Shown here in pieces: positions 1-8,734 of a stretch of DNA of 64,000 bases. The DNA comes from an uncultured Planctomycetaceae bacterium (GTDB taxonomy: Bacteria; Planctomycetota; Planctomycetia; Planctomycetales; Planctomycetaceae). A program made the position numbers and the translations under genes. Location: positions 156,001 to 220,000 of the forward strand of contig CALSLT010000035.1 of the NCBI GenBank assembly GCA_943787265.1. Reading direction: 5' to 3'. Positions within the stretch are counted from its first letter, which is position 1, and every line of letters begins with the position of its first letter. The notes under the pieces are model-generated. The model made no database searches and was not told where the DNA came from. It worked only from the letters and a program-made list of their open reading frames with translations.

Positions 1-1
1 T

Positions 2-805
2 CAGCGAGACATGTACAACCACGGCCTCGCGACTTTCGTGCTTGGCCAGGCTCATGGCATGACAAATGATAAACGCATCTCGGGCGTGCTTGAGCAGGCG
101 TTGCGACTTATCGCGAATACACAATCACGCGACGGAGGATGGGATTACCGGGCTCGGCGTCAGAATTACGGACACGATTTAAGCCTCGTCGTCATGCAGG
201 CCAAGGCTCTGCGAAGCGCCGTCGACAGCGGGCTGGAAGTTCGCAACGACGTGATCCAACTTTCGATCCAGAGCGTCCGGCAGAAATACAAGGCAAAGAA
301 CGGAGCACGCAGCCTGGACGATCCAAAGATCAAAGAAGGCCCCGGACAGTTTACTTACGACGGGCACAACGGCACGACCGCTATGGCGGCGGCAGGCGTC
401 GTCTGTCTTCAGGAGTTTGGACAGTACGACGACTGGCGAATTCCCAAGAATCTCGACGTGCTGTCTGACGCGGTGAAAGATCTGAAGGCTCCGCGTCAGG
501 GCGACGGTCGAGTTCCGTTCGACGCTTACACGCTTTACTACGTGGGGCAGGCTCTTTACCAGGTCGGCGGCGCGTCATGGAAAGACAGCTACCCGACACT
601 GAGGGATCAGCTTATCACTGCTCAGGTGCGCAAACCGAGCGATCCTGGCGAAGATGGATCGTGGCGGGATCCTCGCTACGTTACTGGAGGCAAGCCTTCG
701 CGGTTGTTCGGAACGTCCGTCGCCTGCTTTATTCTGGCGATTCCTAACCGTTACCTGCCGATCCTTCAGGAAGGCAAAATCGAAAGCGTTCGCAAACGCT
801 TCTGA
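2..805 (+). CDS. Squalene-cyclase-like alpha/alpha repeat protein, 3' part
   Basis: The reading frame is open to the left edge of the window, so this is the C-terminal part of a longer gene; the first ATG (position 11) is probably internal. The visible 267 residues contain prenyltransferase/squalene-oxidase type repeats, for example a DGGWDYR stretch (about residues 44-50) followed by GHDLSLVVMQAKAL and a second TYDGHNGTTAMAAAGV block. Planctomycetes encode many such alpha/alpha-barrel proteins that are not hopanoid cyclases, and no cyclase DxDD catalytic motif is visible in this part. Substrate and location cannot be told because the N-terminus is missing. The downstream metallophosphoesterase begins 81 bp later on the same strand. 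Confidence 0.75.
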   Translation, partial: QRDMYNHGLATFVLGQAHGMTNDKRISGVLEQALRLIANTQSRDGGWDYRARRQNYGHDLSLVVMQAKALRSAVDSGLEVRNDVIQLSIQSVRQKYKAKNGARSLDDPKIKEGPGQFTYDGHNGTTAMAAAGVVCLQEFGQYDDWRIPKNLDVLSDAVKDLKAPRQGDGRVPFDAYTLYYVGQALYQVGGASWKDSYPTLRDQLITAQVRKPSDPGEDGSWRDPRYVTGGKPSRLFGTSVACFILAIPNRYLPILQEGKIESVRKRF

Positions 806-886
806 CAAGGGCGGAGCCCTTGACACGATGCGAGCTACCGCTCGAAAACCACTATTCGCCCCGCGCCCTCGCTGAGCTGACCTTAC

Positions 887-2059
887 ATGATCTGGCTGCA
901 TCTGCTCTGGTTCGCGATCCTCTCGATCGGCAATGCCGAGGTTCTGGTGACCGTCGTCAACCGGATCCACTCGTCGAAGATTCGCGAGCCGCGGCTGCGA
1001 CACGTCAGACATTTTCATGACCTGTTAATCCCTCTGTGGCCTTCGTCGTTAATTGTCGTGATTGGCTTTACCAGTCCCGGTGTGCTGTTTAACGAGGTTT
1101 CTCCAAGCGAGGTCTGGCAAGGCCTGCCACTCGTTGTTCAAGGCTGGATGACCATCTGCATGGCCGGCTTCGTCGGATTCAGCTGGTCTGTTATTCGATA
1201 CTGGACCTATCGACCGCCGCGGCAACAGACCGAGCTTTCGTCAACGGTTATCGACTTTGAAGCCGAACTCGGCAGCCGACCGGTAGGCGATGGTCCGTAT
1301 GCGTCGCTGCTCGACTTTCCAGTCAACGATTGTTTCAAAGTTAAATTCACCGAGCGAACGTTCCAGCTCGACCGTCTCCCGAAAGCGTGGGACGGGCTTT
1401 CCATCCTGCACATGACTGACCTGCATTTCACCGGGACGATTGATCTGCCATTCTTTGAGGCGGTATTCAACCGAGCCGCTAAGTGGGACTACGACATCGT
1501 CGTGATTACCGGCGACATTCTGGACTCGGAAGAGTTATTCGACTGGCTGCCCAAAACTCTCGGACGACTGGACGCACCGCTCGGCAACTATTTCATCCTT
1601 GGCAATCACGACTGGGGCCTAGATTCTGACCGAATCCGCCAAGCGATCAGCGATCTTGGCTGGAGAAACGTCGCGGGAACTCTGCAAACACTCGAAATCG
1701 CTGGAAAACGGCTGGCAATCGGAGGTTCCGAGCGCCCCTGGATGGGACGACATCCGTCATTTGATGCCGTCCCAGACGACATTTTCCGACTCCTGCTGAG
1801 TCATACTCCGGACAATCTCTCATGGGCTCGGCGTCAGCGTGTCGATCTGATGCTCGCAGGCCACAATCACGGGGGGCAGGTTATTCTTCCGGGTATTGGA
1901 CCTGTGTATTCACCAAGCGTCCACGGATGTCGATATTCTTCCGGAGTATTCAGTTCCGATCCAACGTTGCTGTTTGTCGGCCGAGGTTTGTCCGGCAAAC
2001 ACCCTCTTAGAATCGGAGCAACTCCTGAAGTGTGCCGAATCGTTCTGAAATCGACCTGA
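887..2059 (+). CDS. Membrane-anchored calcineurin-like metallophosphoesterase
   Basis: 390 residues. Three hydrophobic stretches (about 1-24, 46-66 and 82-105) anchor the protein in the membrane, followed by a metallophosphoesterase domain from about 165. The dimetal-site motifs are in order: TDLH (D178, H180), ITGD (G209-D210), GNHD (239-242), an SHTPD histidine, and AGHNHGGQ near residue 325. This pattern matches the YkuE-like branch, some members of which act on lipid-linked phosphates. The family assignment is firm; the substrate is not known. The fold and motif set are complete, so the enzyme should be active. It follows the repeat protein with a short gap and may be co-transcribed with it. 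Confidence 0.88.
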   Translation: MIWLHLLWFAILSIGNAEVLVTVVNRIHSSKIREPRLRHVRHFHDLLIPLWPSSLIVVIGFTSPGVLFNEVSPSEVWQGLPLVVQGWMTICMAGFVGFSWSVIRYWTYRPPRQQTELSSTVIDFEAELGSRPVGDGPYASLLDFPVNDCFKVKFTERTFQLDRLPKAWDGLSILHMTDLHFTGTIDLPFFEAVFNRAAKWDYDIVVITGDILDSEELFDWLPKTLGRLDAPLGNYFILGNHDWGLDSDRIRQAISDLGWRNVAGTLQTLEIAGKRLAIGGSERPWMGRHPSFDAVPDDIFRLLLSHTPDNLSWARRQRVDLMLAGHNHGGQVILPGIGPVYSPSVHGCRYSSGVFSSDPTLLFVGRGLSGKHPLRIGATPEVCRIVLKST

Positions 2060-2186
2060 TTTTGCCAGCCAGGTACGACAACTTTGCTGTTTTCGAATTC
2101 TGCAGTTCCCACTATTAAGCGTGATGGATGTCGAGGATGAAGGAAGTTACCTCGAACACAATCAACACAAGCGTGGGAATCAAGCA

Positions 2187-2345
2187 ATGCGTGGACGCAT
2201 CAGTTTCCTTGTTGTAATTCTGGCTGCTACGGCTGGCTGCCAGATGGGGAATTTTTCCCTGAAATTAAACCGGGATCACGTCATTCCGCTCCCCGAGGTC
2301 AACGTTTTACCCGAGCAGTCGGAACCTGAAATTCTGGATGAGTAA
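2187..2345 (+). CDS. Small lipoprotein, 52 residues
   Basis: The ATG at 2187 gives a short protein starting with a basic end, a hydrophobic stretch and a lipobox LAATAGC with the lipidated cysteine at residue 18. About 34 polar residues follow. An upstream ATG at 2121 would add 22 charged residues before the signal peptide and is unlikely. The gene lies 50 bp upstream of a second lipoprotein gene, so the two may form an operon. There is no recognisable domain; function unknown. Confidence 0.55.
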   Translation: MRGRISFLVVILAATAGCQMGNFSLKLNRDHVIPLPEVNVLPEQSEPEILDE

Positions 2346-2395
2346 ATCTCAGGCGTGACGATGCGTAAACTCAAACTTTCCGTTCAGGAATTCTG

Positions 2396-2725
2396 ATGAC
2401 ACCTTCAGTTTCGAGGATTTTGTTGATATTTGCCGTTGGTCTGACAATTGGCTGTCAGAGCATGGGAGGACAGCGAACCTCCGCCGTCAGCCCAACGCCC
2501 AATACTGTGCAGACAGTCAAGGCTGATTCCCGCTCGACTGACCGCAGTTCCATCGTCCTGTTGAGTGGCGACTTGCAACCATCCGAAGATCAGGCCGCAG
2601 TGGCATCGCCAGACCAGAGCCTCTGGTCAAAACTAAGCAAGCCGACGCGATTCCTGCTCCCGAGGACCGACACCGAGTCCGCAAAAACGCTGGAAACTCC
2701 ACAGGGACTAGACGACGGGTTCTGA
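2396..2725 (+). CDS. Small lipoprotein, 109 residues
   Basis: A signal peptide (residues 1-19) ends in a lipobox LTIGC with cysteine 20. The mature part is polar, rich in Ser, Thr, Pro and Gln, and has no recognisable domain. It lies directly after another small lipoprotein on the same strand; neither contains a catalytic motif. The paired arrangement suggests two small envelope proteins made together, but the role is unknown. Confidence 0.6.
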   Translation: MTPSVSRILLIFAVGLTIGCQSMGGQRTSAVSPTPNTVQTVKADSRSTDRSSIVLLSGDLQPSEDQAAVASPDQSLWSKLSKPTRFLLPRTDTESAKTLETPQGLDDGF

Positions 2726-3015
2726 ACTCCGCCTTCTGACGTCGGGGGATTCTTCGCGAAGTGAACGAGAATCCGTCACATATCGTATACCGACGGCATG
2801 CCCATGCTTCTCAATGCCGCAAATCGATAGCGTATCCCCTTGGCGGCGACCGAGCAGACCGTTCCGGCCTGGTTAACTGGAAAGGTCGCAATGTATTACG
2901 GTCGTTACGCCGCAGGTGGCATCTGACGATTGCCGCAATTATCATCAGCCGGCAACAGGAATAAAATTGGTCACAACCACGATTCATCACCCCTTGGCAA
3001 AGAGAGATTGATTCT

Positions 3016-3339
3016 GTGCAAGTAAAAGTCTCGAGTCGACACGGCACCGTTCGCCCCGAAGCCCGTGAGCACATTACGACCAAAGCAGAAAAGTTACTCA
3101 CCTACTTCGAACGCGTGACAGAAATCTCCGTTACCGTTGATTTTGAGCACGAAAAAGCTGCCGTTGAAATCCTCGTCGACACCGAACACAAGCACGATTT
3201 CGTCGCCAGCTCAGAGGGTGACGAGGTGAGTTCAACCTTTGACTCAGCCCTGCACAAAATGGAACAACAGATCCGAAAATACAAAGAAAAGCTTCAGAAT
3301 CACCGTCGCGACACTCCGATGAGTGGGCCAACTGACTGA
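3016..3339 (+). CDS. hpf: Ribosome hibernation promoting factor, short form (GTG start)
   Basis: 107 residues of the HPF/RaiA (sigma-54 modulation) family, which bind the decoding centre of the 30S subunit and silence ribosomes in stationary phase. The N-terminus QVKVSSRHGTVRPEAREHI, the EKAAVEILVD strand, and the closing helix with basic residues (MEQQIRKYKEKLQNH) are typical. The protein ends about 90 residues after the start of the fold, so it lacks the C-terminal dimerisation domain of long HPF and is the short type. It is followed 324 bp later by ptsN. In proteobacteria hpf and ptsN are also neighbours, which supports both calls. Confidence 0.88.
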   Translation: MQVKVSSRHGTVRPEAREHITTKAEKLLTYFERVTEISVTVDFEHEKAAVEILVDTEHKHDFVASSEGDEVSSTFDSALHKMEQQIRKYKEKLQNHRRDTPMSGPTD

Positions 3340-3663
3340 CGGATTCAACGAAAGCTGCATGTTGCTGTTCTGGGCAAGTCAGTCGGCAGCAGCAACTGAA
3401 TTGTCAAATGTCCGGAGTTCTTCAGAAGTTGACACAGACAAAATGAATCTATCGAATCACGTCGATTCTTTGATTCCATTGACTCACTTAGTTTTCCGGC
3501 CTACCGTCCCAATGTTTGGTTAGAGAACTCCCCAATTCTGGCGAGTTCTCAAAGAAGAATAAGTAGCTATCAAAATCTTTCTGCTGCGGCGCCGACGTTT
3601 TGTGCCTAGGCGCATGTTGAGCAGCTTTGCTGATTTGCAAGAAAGCGTTTCAGAGGAATCCCG
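3340..3663 (+). other. Intergenic region between hpf and ptsN
   Basis: 324 bp without a convincing gene. A 66-codon frame (3323-3523) overlaps the end of hpf and has no recognisable features. A TTGACA sequence at 3429-3434 could be a -35 box, but no good -10 box lies at the right distance. A hairpin sits at 3523-3550 and is listed separately. Confidence 0.4.
3523..3550 (+). other. Hairpin upstream of ptsN
   Basis: A perfect 8-bp inverted repeat, GAGAACTC at 3523-3530 and GAGTTCTC at 3543-3550, encloses a 12-nt loop. There is no U tract after it, so a simple intrinsic terminator for hpf is doubtful. It could attenuate or stabilise a transcript reaching ptsN 113 bp downstream. Confidence 0.4.
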
Positions 3664-4137
3664 ATGAAGTTGAACGAGTTTGTAGTTGCAGACGCGATCG
3701 TGCCAGACCTGCAGGCGGCATCTAAAGAGGACGCGATTCGAGCCATGGTCGCCAGCCTGAAAGACTCAGGTGCGATTCCTGCCGCCGACGAAGAAGGGAT
3801 TGTCTCCGCAATCCTGAAACGTGAAGAACTCGGTTCAACGGGGATCGGGAATGGCGTTGCCGTCCCTCACACAAAACATCCTTCTGTCGATCGACTTGTC
3901 GCGACAGTCGCTCTTTCTAAGAGCGGAGTCGATTTTGCAAGCCTTGATGGCGAAGACGTGTTCATCCTGTTTCTCCTGGTTTCTCCTCCGGATCGCCCCG
4001 GTGATCATCTCCGGGGACTTGAGAACATCTCACGCCATCTCCGAGACCAAACGTTCTGCAGTTTCCTGCGTCAATCCAACACTCAGAAGGACATTCTTGA
4101 CCTTCTTGACGAAGCAGATGGCGACGCGACTTCGTAA
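3664..4137 (+). CDS. ptsN: PTS EIIA protein, nitrogen-regulatory/fructose type
   Basis: 157 residues, the usual size of a single-domain EIIA of the PtsN/Fru family. The phosphorylatable histidine is H69 in GNGVAVPHTK, preceded by the typical KREELGSTGIGNG. The hydrophobic FILFLLVSPPD strand and the HLRGLENISRHLRD helix complete the fold. It accepts phosphate from HPr. No EIIB or EIIC sugar permease lies nearby, so a regulatory role is more likely than sugar uptake. It is the first PTS gene of a ptsN-ptsH-ptsI series and follows hpf, as in the proteobacterial nitrogen-PTS locus. Confidence 0.88.
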   Translation: MKLNEFVVADAIVPDLQAASKEDAIRAMVASLKDSGAIPAADEEGIVSAILKREELGSTGIGNGVAVPHTKHPSVDRLVATVALSKSGVDFASLDGEDVFILFLLVSPPDRPGDHLRGLENISRHLRDQTFCSFLRQSNTQKDILDLLDEADGDATS

Positions 4138-4217
4138 CGACGATCGTCAATGACCAGTGCCAGTGAAGCCGCTCAAACTTCTGAGCCACGTTGACTGAAT
4201 TCCAAATTTCCAGAGTT

Positions 4218-4523
4218 ATGCCGAATACCATGAGCGACGCCGTCACGGAAAATGTGACTGTGCCAGGTACGAACGGGCTACATATGGTGCCCTGTTCGTT
4301 GATCGCTCAGCGCGCCTCGAAATTTGCCTGCCAGATAACAATCAAGAAGGGCGATACCAGCGCTGACGCTCGTAACATTTTCGAACTGCTAGGACTCGGA
4401 GCTGGCGAAGGCACACTCTTAGAGTGTGAAGCAACCGGTGATGATGCGGGGCCCGCAATGGCAGACCTGGTTGATTTATTTGCGTCGGGATTCGAAGGTC
4501 ACGCGAACAGAACGTCCAGTTGA
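4218..4523 (+). CDS. ptsH: HPr-like phosphocarrier with unusual active-site neighbours
   Basis: An HPr-family protein of about 101 residues from the ATG at 4218; ATG 4230 is equally possible, and a TTG at 4191 would add nine residues. The phosphorylated histidine is present in NGLHMVPC (H22 from this start), but the family consensus is GLHARPA, so the arginine that assists phosphotransfer is replaced by valine. In the second motif RNIFELLGLGA aligns with KSIMGLMSLGA, so the Ser46 target of HPr kinase is asparagine. The protein should take phosphate from enzyme I but not be regulated on serine. It lies between ptsN and ptsI. Confidence 0.85.
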   Translation: MPNTMSDAVTENVTVPGTNGLHMVPCSLIAQRASKFACQITIKKGDTSADARNIFELLGLGAGEGTLLECEATGDDAGPAMADLVDLFASGFEGHANRTSS

Positions 4524-4635
4524 AGCTGAGCTTGCGTCTGAAGAGTTCAACAATCGTTGACGGCTCCAATGGGTGTTCCTGGCTGAGTCGCCGTAGATGT
4601 TGAATCCGCCTGTTATCCATTTAACTGGAAAAACG

Positions 4636-6399
4636 ATGCTGACACGGACGGGAATCGCGGTTTCTCCTGGCGTTGCGATCAGCCCAGCCATGCTGTTCGG
4701 CTCGCAGGGATTTCGTATTCCCCAACGGTTTGTAAGCGTTGATGCCGTCGATTCAGAAGTCAGCCGTTTTCAAGCGTCAGTCGCAACTGTCAGTGACGCA
4801 CTCAGCGAGAACGAACGAGTTGCCCGTGAGCAGCTTGGTGATCAGTACGCGGCGATTTTCAGCGCCCATCGTATGATGCTGCGAGATGCGAAGCTTAATG
4901 GTGAAATTGAGACACTGATCCGGACGAAGTGCTTTTCGCCAGAGTTTGCCGCAAGTCGAGTTCTAAGAAATTACGCTAAGACCCTTCAAAACCTCGGGAA
5001 TGCATACCTCGCAGAACGAGCAGCAGACGTCTTTGATCTTGAGAAGCGACTGCTCAAAACACTGTTGGGCGAACAGCGGCCTGAACTTTCGCACCTCGCA
5101 GAGCCTGTGGTCATCCTCGCGCACAACCTGACGCCCGGCGAAACCGCAAATCTGAATCGCGACTTTGTGAAGGGCTTCGCGACGGAAGCCGGCGGACACA
5201 CAAGCCACACTGCCATCCTTGCCGGTGCATTGGAAATCCCGGCTGTCGTTGGAATTGGAAAGTTTCTAGCAGACGTATCCGCAGGTGACGTCGTCATCAT
5301 TGATGGCAACCGCGGCGAAGTGATCATCGATCCTGACGAAGAAACCATCGCCCGGTATCAGGATTCGCTGAAGCAGCGAGAGTGTGAGTCTGAACGTCTC
5401 GCCGCACTCAACACAATCGAAGCTCGTACTAACGACGACGTCCGAATCCAGGTCCTTGGGAATATTGAGTTCCCACAGGAAGTGACTCAGTGTGCCAAAC
5501 GCGGAGCCGACGGAATTGGCCTCTACCGTACAGAATTCCTTTACCTGGGCTCAGACCATGAGCCTACGGAAGAGGAACATTACGCCGCCTATTGTCGCGT
5601 GATCGAGGAAATGGGCGATCACCCCATCGTCATTCGAACGTTGGATCTTGGAGCGGACAAGATTCCCGGAGACATCGAAGAATTTCGTACTAAGGCGGAC
5701 AACCCAGCACTGGGCCTGCGCAGCATCAGACTCAGCCTTCGACATCTGGGGCAGTTCAAAACTCAGCTCAGAGCGATCCTTCGAGCAGCCGTTCATGGCG
5801 ACATTCGAATAATGTTTCCGCTTGTCACAACTCTGCTGGAGCTTCGACGCGCGAGAATGATTCTCGCGGACGTCATCGAAGACCTGGAAGAAGAAAACGT
5901 TGAGTTCAGACGAGAAATTCCGGTTGGGATGATGGTCGAAGTTCCCGCAGCGGCGCTATTAGCTCACAATTTTGCGAGGGAAGTCGACTTCTTTTCCATT
6001 GGAACAAATGACCTCATTCAGTACACGATGGCCGTTGACCGTGCCGAGCCCTCAGTTGCCAGCTTGTACCGTGCGGGCGATCCATCTATCCTCCGGTTGA
6101 TACAAATGGTGATAGATGCTGGCCGAATTGAGGGTATCCCTGTAACCGTCTGCGGACAGATGAGTTCAGATCCGAAATTCGTTCCACTTCTGATTGGTTT
6201 GGGAATTCGAAACGTCAGCGTTACGCCAATCTCTGTCCCGGAAGTAAAGGATGTTGTCCGAAACTTCTCTGTCGACGACGCAGAACAGATAGCAAAACAT
6301 GCACTGTCGCTCGATGTCGCCAGAGACGTCGAGAACTATCTGAGAACTGAATTAAACCGACTGTGCCCGGATCGAATTTCGGGCTCACCAGATACTTAA
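4636..6399 (+). CDS. ptsI: PTS enzyme I (phosphoenolpyruvate-protein phosphotransferase)
   Basis: 587 residues from the ATG at 4636, matching the usual 570-580; an ATG at 4597 would add 13 residues. Enzyme I moves phosphate from PEP to HPr. The N-terminal domain carries the active-site histidine in GGHTSHTAILAG (H191). The C-terminal PEP-binding domain has LYRTEFLYL, RTLDLGADK, the EVPAAALLAHNF block, FFSIGTNDLIQYTMAVDR and the catalytic cysteine in VCGQMSSDP (the usual form is VCGEMAGDP, so E is Q here). It lies 112 bp after ptsH and is the last gene of the cluster. No sugar-specific EII gene is seen in the window. Confidence 0.94.
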   Translation: MLTRTGIAVSPGVAISPAMLFGSQGFRIPQRFVSVDAVDSEVSRFQASVATVSDALSENERVAREQLGDQYAAIFSAHRMMLRDAKLNGEIETLIRTKCFSPEFAASRVLRNYAKTLQNLGNAYLAERAADVFDLEKRLLKTLLGEQRPELSHLAEPVVILAHNLTPGETANLNRDFVKGFATEAGGHTSHTAILAGALEIPAVVGIGKFLADVSAGDVVIIDGNRGEVIIDPDEETIARYQDSLKQRECESERLAALNTIEARTNDDVRIQVLGNIEFPQEVTQCAKRGADGIGLYRTEFLYLGSDHEPTEEEHYAAYCRVIEEMGDHPIVIRTLDLGADKIPGDIEEFRTKADNPALGLRSIRLSLRHLGQFKTQLRAILRAAVHGDIRIMFPLVTTLLELRRARMILADVIEDLEEENVEFRREIPVGMMVEVPAAALLAHNFAREVDFFSIGTNDLIQYTMAVDRAEPSVASLYRAGDPSILRLIQMVIDAGRIEGIPVTVCGQMSSDPKFVPLLIGLGIRNVSVTPISVPEVKDVVRNFSVDDAEQIAKHALSLDVARDVENYLRTELNRLCPDRISGSPDT

Positions 6400-6982
6400 A
6401 CTCAGTCACGGACTGACGACACGTTCGCCGTCCATTCAAAATACACCACGACATACTGAAACTACACAGGGTATTACCTCGCGATCTTTCAACACTGATT
6501 TCTGACGATCCAAAGGCAAGAGTTGACGTCTGCAATACACCAGCCTGTACTTACACAAACGCCTGAATTGCATGCGTCTGTCCGGAAGTGCGGACCAGCG
6601 TTGCCCCAATTCATCAGGCAGTTGCCACACTTTGATCCGGTACGCATCGCAGAAACGGAACGGCACATCGTTCCTGTTTCTGCACCTTCCCGGTCAACAA
6701 ACATTGGCAATTTGAAAGCCCGGCTGGCCTCAGGAATGACACCGCGATTTGGTGTCGCTGAAGTTCCTGGTGCCAACGGCGCACCATCATGCGTTGCTTC
6801 CGTAGTTGCTGAACATCCGACTCACTGTTTCGTCACTTCGTACCATGACTTAGCTGTCGCTAGCAGCCTGTCATCAGATTTGTGTGATGTGACAAACGAG
6901 CCCACCGTTCACGACACCCGAAGGGCCGCTGCAACGTCCGAAAGAATCGCGCGAGGGAATGCCCCCAACATCGGGGGATCCC
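6400..6982 (+). other. Long region upstream of the RNase E/G gene
   Basis: 583 bp between ptsI and the RNase start. A 173-codon frame (6523-7044, TTG start) crosses it and overlaps the RNase gene, but has no domain and is judged spurious. The region probably holds the promoter and a long untranslated leader; E. coli rne has a long leader through which RNase E controls its own mRNA. The last 20 bp form a hairpin, listed separately. Confidence 0.4.
6962..6977 (+). promoter_or_regulatory. Hairpin covering the RNase E/G ribosome binding site
   Basis: CCCCC at 6962-6966 pairs with GGGGG at 6973-6977 across a six-base loop. The G run, read as GGGGGAT, is the only Shine-Dalgarno-like sequence before the ATG at 6983, so pairing would hide it. 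This may limit translation of the RNase until the structure is opened. The pairing is seen directly; the regulatory role is inference. Confidence 0.45.
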
Positions 6983-8557
6983 ATGAAAAAAGAAATGTTG
7001 ATCAATGTTCGCCAGCCGGAAGAGAGCCGGATTGGCGTTGTTGAGGACGGCGTCCTTGAAGAGCTTTACGTTGAACGAAACAGCCTCGAAAGCTGCGTCG
7101 GCAACATCTACAAAGGCCGTGTCGTCAACATCGAGCCCAGCATCCAAGCCGCTTTCGTCGACTTTGGCGTAGGGCGAAACGGCTTTCTGCACGTCAGCGA
7201 CGTCGAGAATCAGTACTTCAAACACCTGGTCGACGAAGAAACAGAGGCGAAACAGCGGAATGGCAAGCGTTTCAACGAACGAAGCGTTCGCAACAAGCCG
7301 CCGATCCAGGAAATCTTCCGCAAAGGTAGCGAAGTACTGGTTCAGGTCATCAAAGAAGGCGTCGGTTCCAAAGGCCCGACACTTTCAACCTACATCAGTA
7401 TTCCGGGACGTTATCTGGTACTGATGCCGGGGCTTCAGCGCGTTGGTGTAAGCCGCAAAATTGCTGATGACGACGCTCGAAGAAAACTGAGAAAGCAACT
7501 CGTTGAACTCGATCCACCTCCCGGTCTCGGATTCATTATCCGAACGGCTGGGCTAGAACGATCTCAGGAAGATCTCGAACGTGACCTTCACTATCTAATC
7601 AGACTGTGGAAGGTCATCTTTAAGCGAATCAGCAGCACTTCAGCCCCTGTCGATATCTATCAGGATAGCGACATGATCACGCGGACGATCCGCGACATCT
7701 TCAGTAGCGATATCGACTCCGTCTGGATCGACGAACCTGAGGCGTACGAGCGAGCCTGTGAGTTCATGAAGGCAGTTCTGCCAAACCGTGTCGACCGAAT
7801 TCGCCACTACTCAGGACAGGAATCGATCTTCCACAAGTATCAGATTGAGGAAGAAATCTCGCGAATTCAGAACCGAACTGTCCCTCTGAAGGGCGGCGGT
7901 TCAATCGTGATTGATCAAACTGAAGCCCTCGTCGCTATCGACGTTAACAGTGGAAACTTCCGGATTGACGATGACGCCGAGGAAACTTCCTATCAGGTAA
8001 ATCTCAAAGCTGCCGATGAGGTCGCTCGACAAATTCGACTCCGTGACATGGGCGGAGTTATCGTCATTGACTTCATCGACATGCGAGAGGAAAAGCACCG
8101 CCGGGGAGTCGAGCGGGCACTCCGCAACGCCATGCTGCGAGACCGTGCTCGATCAAAAGTCCTTCGGATCAGCCCATTCGGGTTGATCGAAATGACTCGT
8201 CAGCGCATTCGACCGTCACTGCGGCGCAGCATCTACAAAGATTGCCCATGCTGCAACGGGACTGGCCTTGTAAAGACCGCCGAAAGCGCAGCCATCGAAA
8301 TCATGCGTGCTCTGATCACCGCCGCATCTCGCGAAGAAATCGCACACCTGACGGTCGAAGTCGAACACGAAGTTGCTGACTACCTGAGCAACCGCAAACG
8401 TCGCGAAATTAACGCCATCGAGGATAAGTGCCAGTTGGCCATCAGCATCCGGGCGCGCACCGACGTAACCCCAAACCACATCATCATCGAGGCCAAAGAC
8501 GGAGCAGGACATCAGTTCCGGATTCCAATCCCCGGTGACTCGCAATCAGGCAGGTGA
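6983..8557 (+). CDS. Ribonuclease E/G
   Basis: 524 residues. The start KKEMLINVRQPEE aligns with the known N-terminus of RNase E, which fixes the ATG at 6983 over an upstream in-frame ATG at 6959. The S1 RNA-binding domain begins at NIYKGRVVNIEPS (about residue 44) and contains a charged insertion around 85-105. The catalytic aspartates are D320 (AIDVNSG) and D363 (VIDFIDM), with the same 43-residue spacing as E. coli D303 and D346. The zinc-link motif C421-P-C-C424 follows. The long C-terminal degradosome scaffold of E. coli RNase E is absent, so it is the short RNase E/RNase G form. rplU follows, an order also seen in actinobacteria. Confidence 0.93.
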   Translation: MKKEMLINVRQPEESRIGVVEDGVLEELYVERNSLESCVGNIYKGRVVNIEPSIQAAFVDFGVGRNGFLHVSDVENQYFKHLVDEETEAKQRNGKRFNERSVRNKPPIQEIFRKGSEVLVQVIKEGVGSKGPTLSTYISIPGRYLVLMPGLQRVGVSRKIADDDARRKLRKQLVELDPPPGLGFIIRTAGLERSQEDLERDLHYLIRLWKVIFKRISSTSAPVDIYQDSDMITRTIRDIFSSDIDSVWIDEPEAYERACEFMKAVLPNRVDRIRHYSGQESIFHKYQIEEEISRIQNRTVPLKGGGSIVIDQTEALVAIDVNSGNFRIDDDAEETSYQVNLKAADEVARQIRLRDMGGVIVIDFIDMREEKHRRGVERALRNAMLRDRARSKVLRISPFGLIEMTRQRIRPSLRRSIYKDCPCCNGTGLVKTAESAAIEIMRALITAASREEIAHLTVEVEHEVADYLSNRKRREINAIEDKCQLAISIRARTDVTPNHIIIEAKDGAGHQFRIPIPGDSQSGR

Positions 8558-8734
8558 GGCGGTATTCTGCCCCGCTAATCGGCTCCCCGAAGTTCGACGG
8601 AGCTGACAATGTGCTGTAACTCGTTTCAGAATTAGTAGTTCTGACCGGACATGGAAGGCCGATACGAGTTTATTCTGCTCGAAAACGGCGGTATCAGTAA
8701 GAGGCTCTTCAGAGCCAATCAAGTGAGTTTACGA

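Noticed and set aside
3323..3523. 66-codon frame after hpf
   Set aside because: Overlaps hpf, no ribosome binding site or domain, composition unlike neighbours.
6523..7044. 173-codon frame upstream of and overlapping the RNase gene
   Set aside because: TTG start, no domain, low-complexity composition, overlaps the well-supported RNase start by 62 bases.
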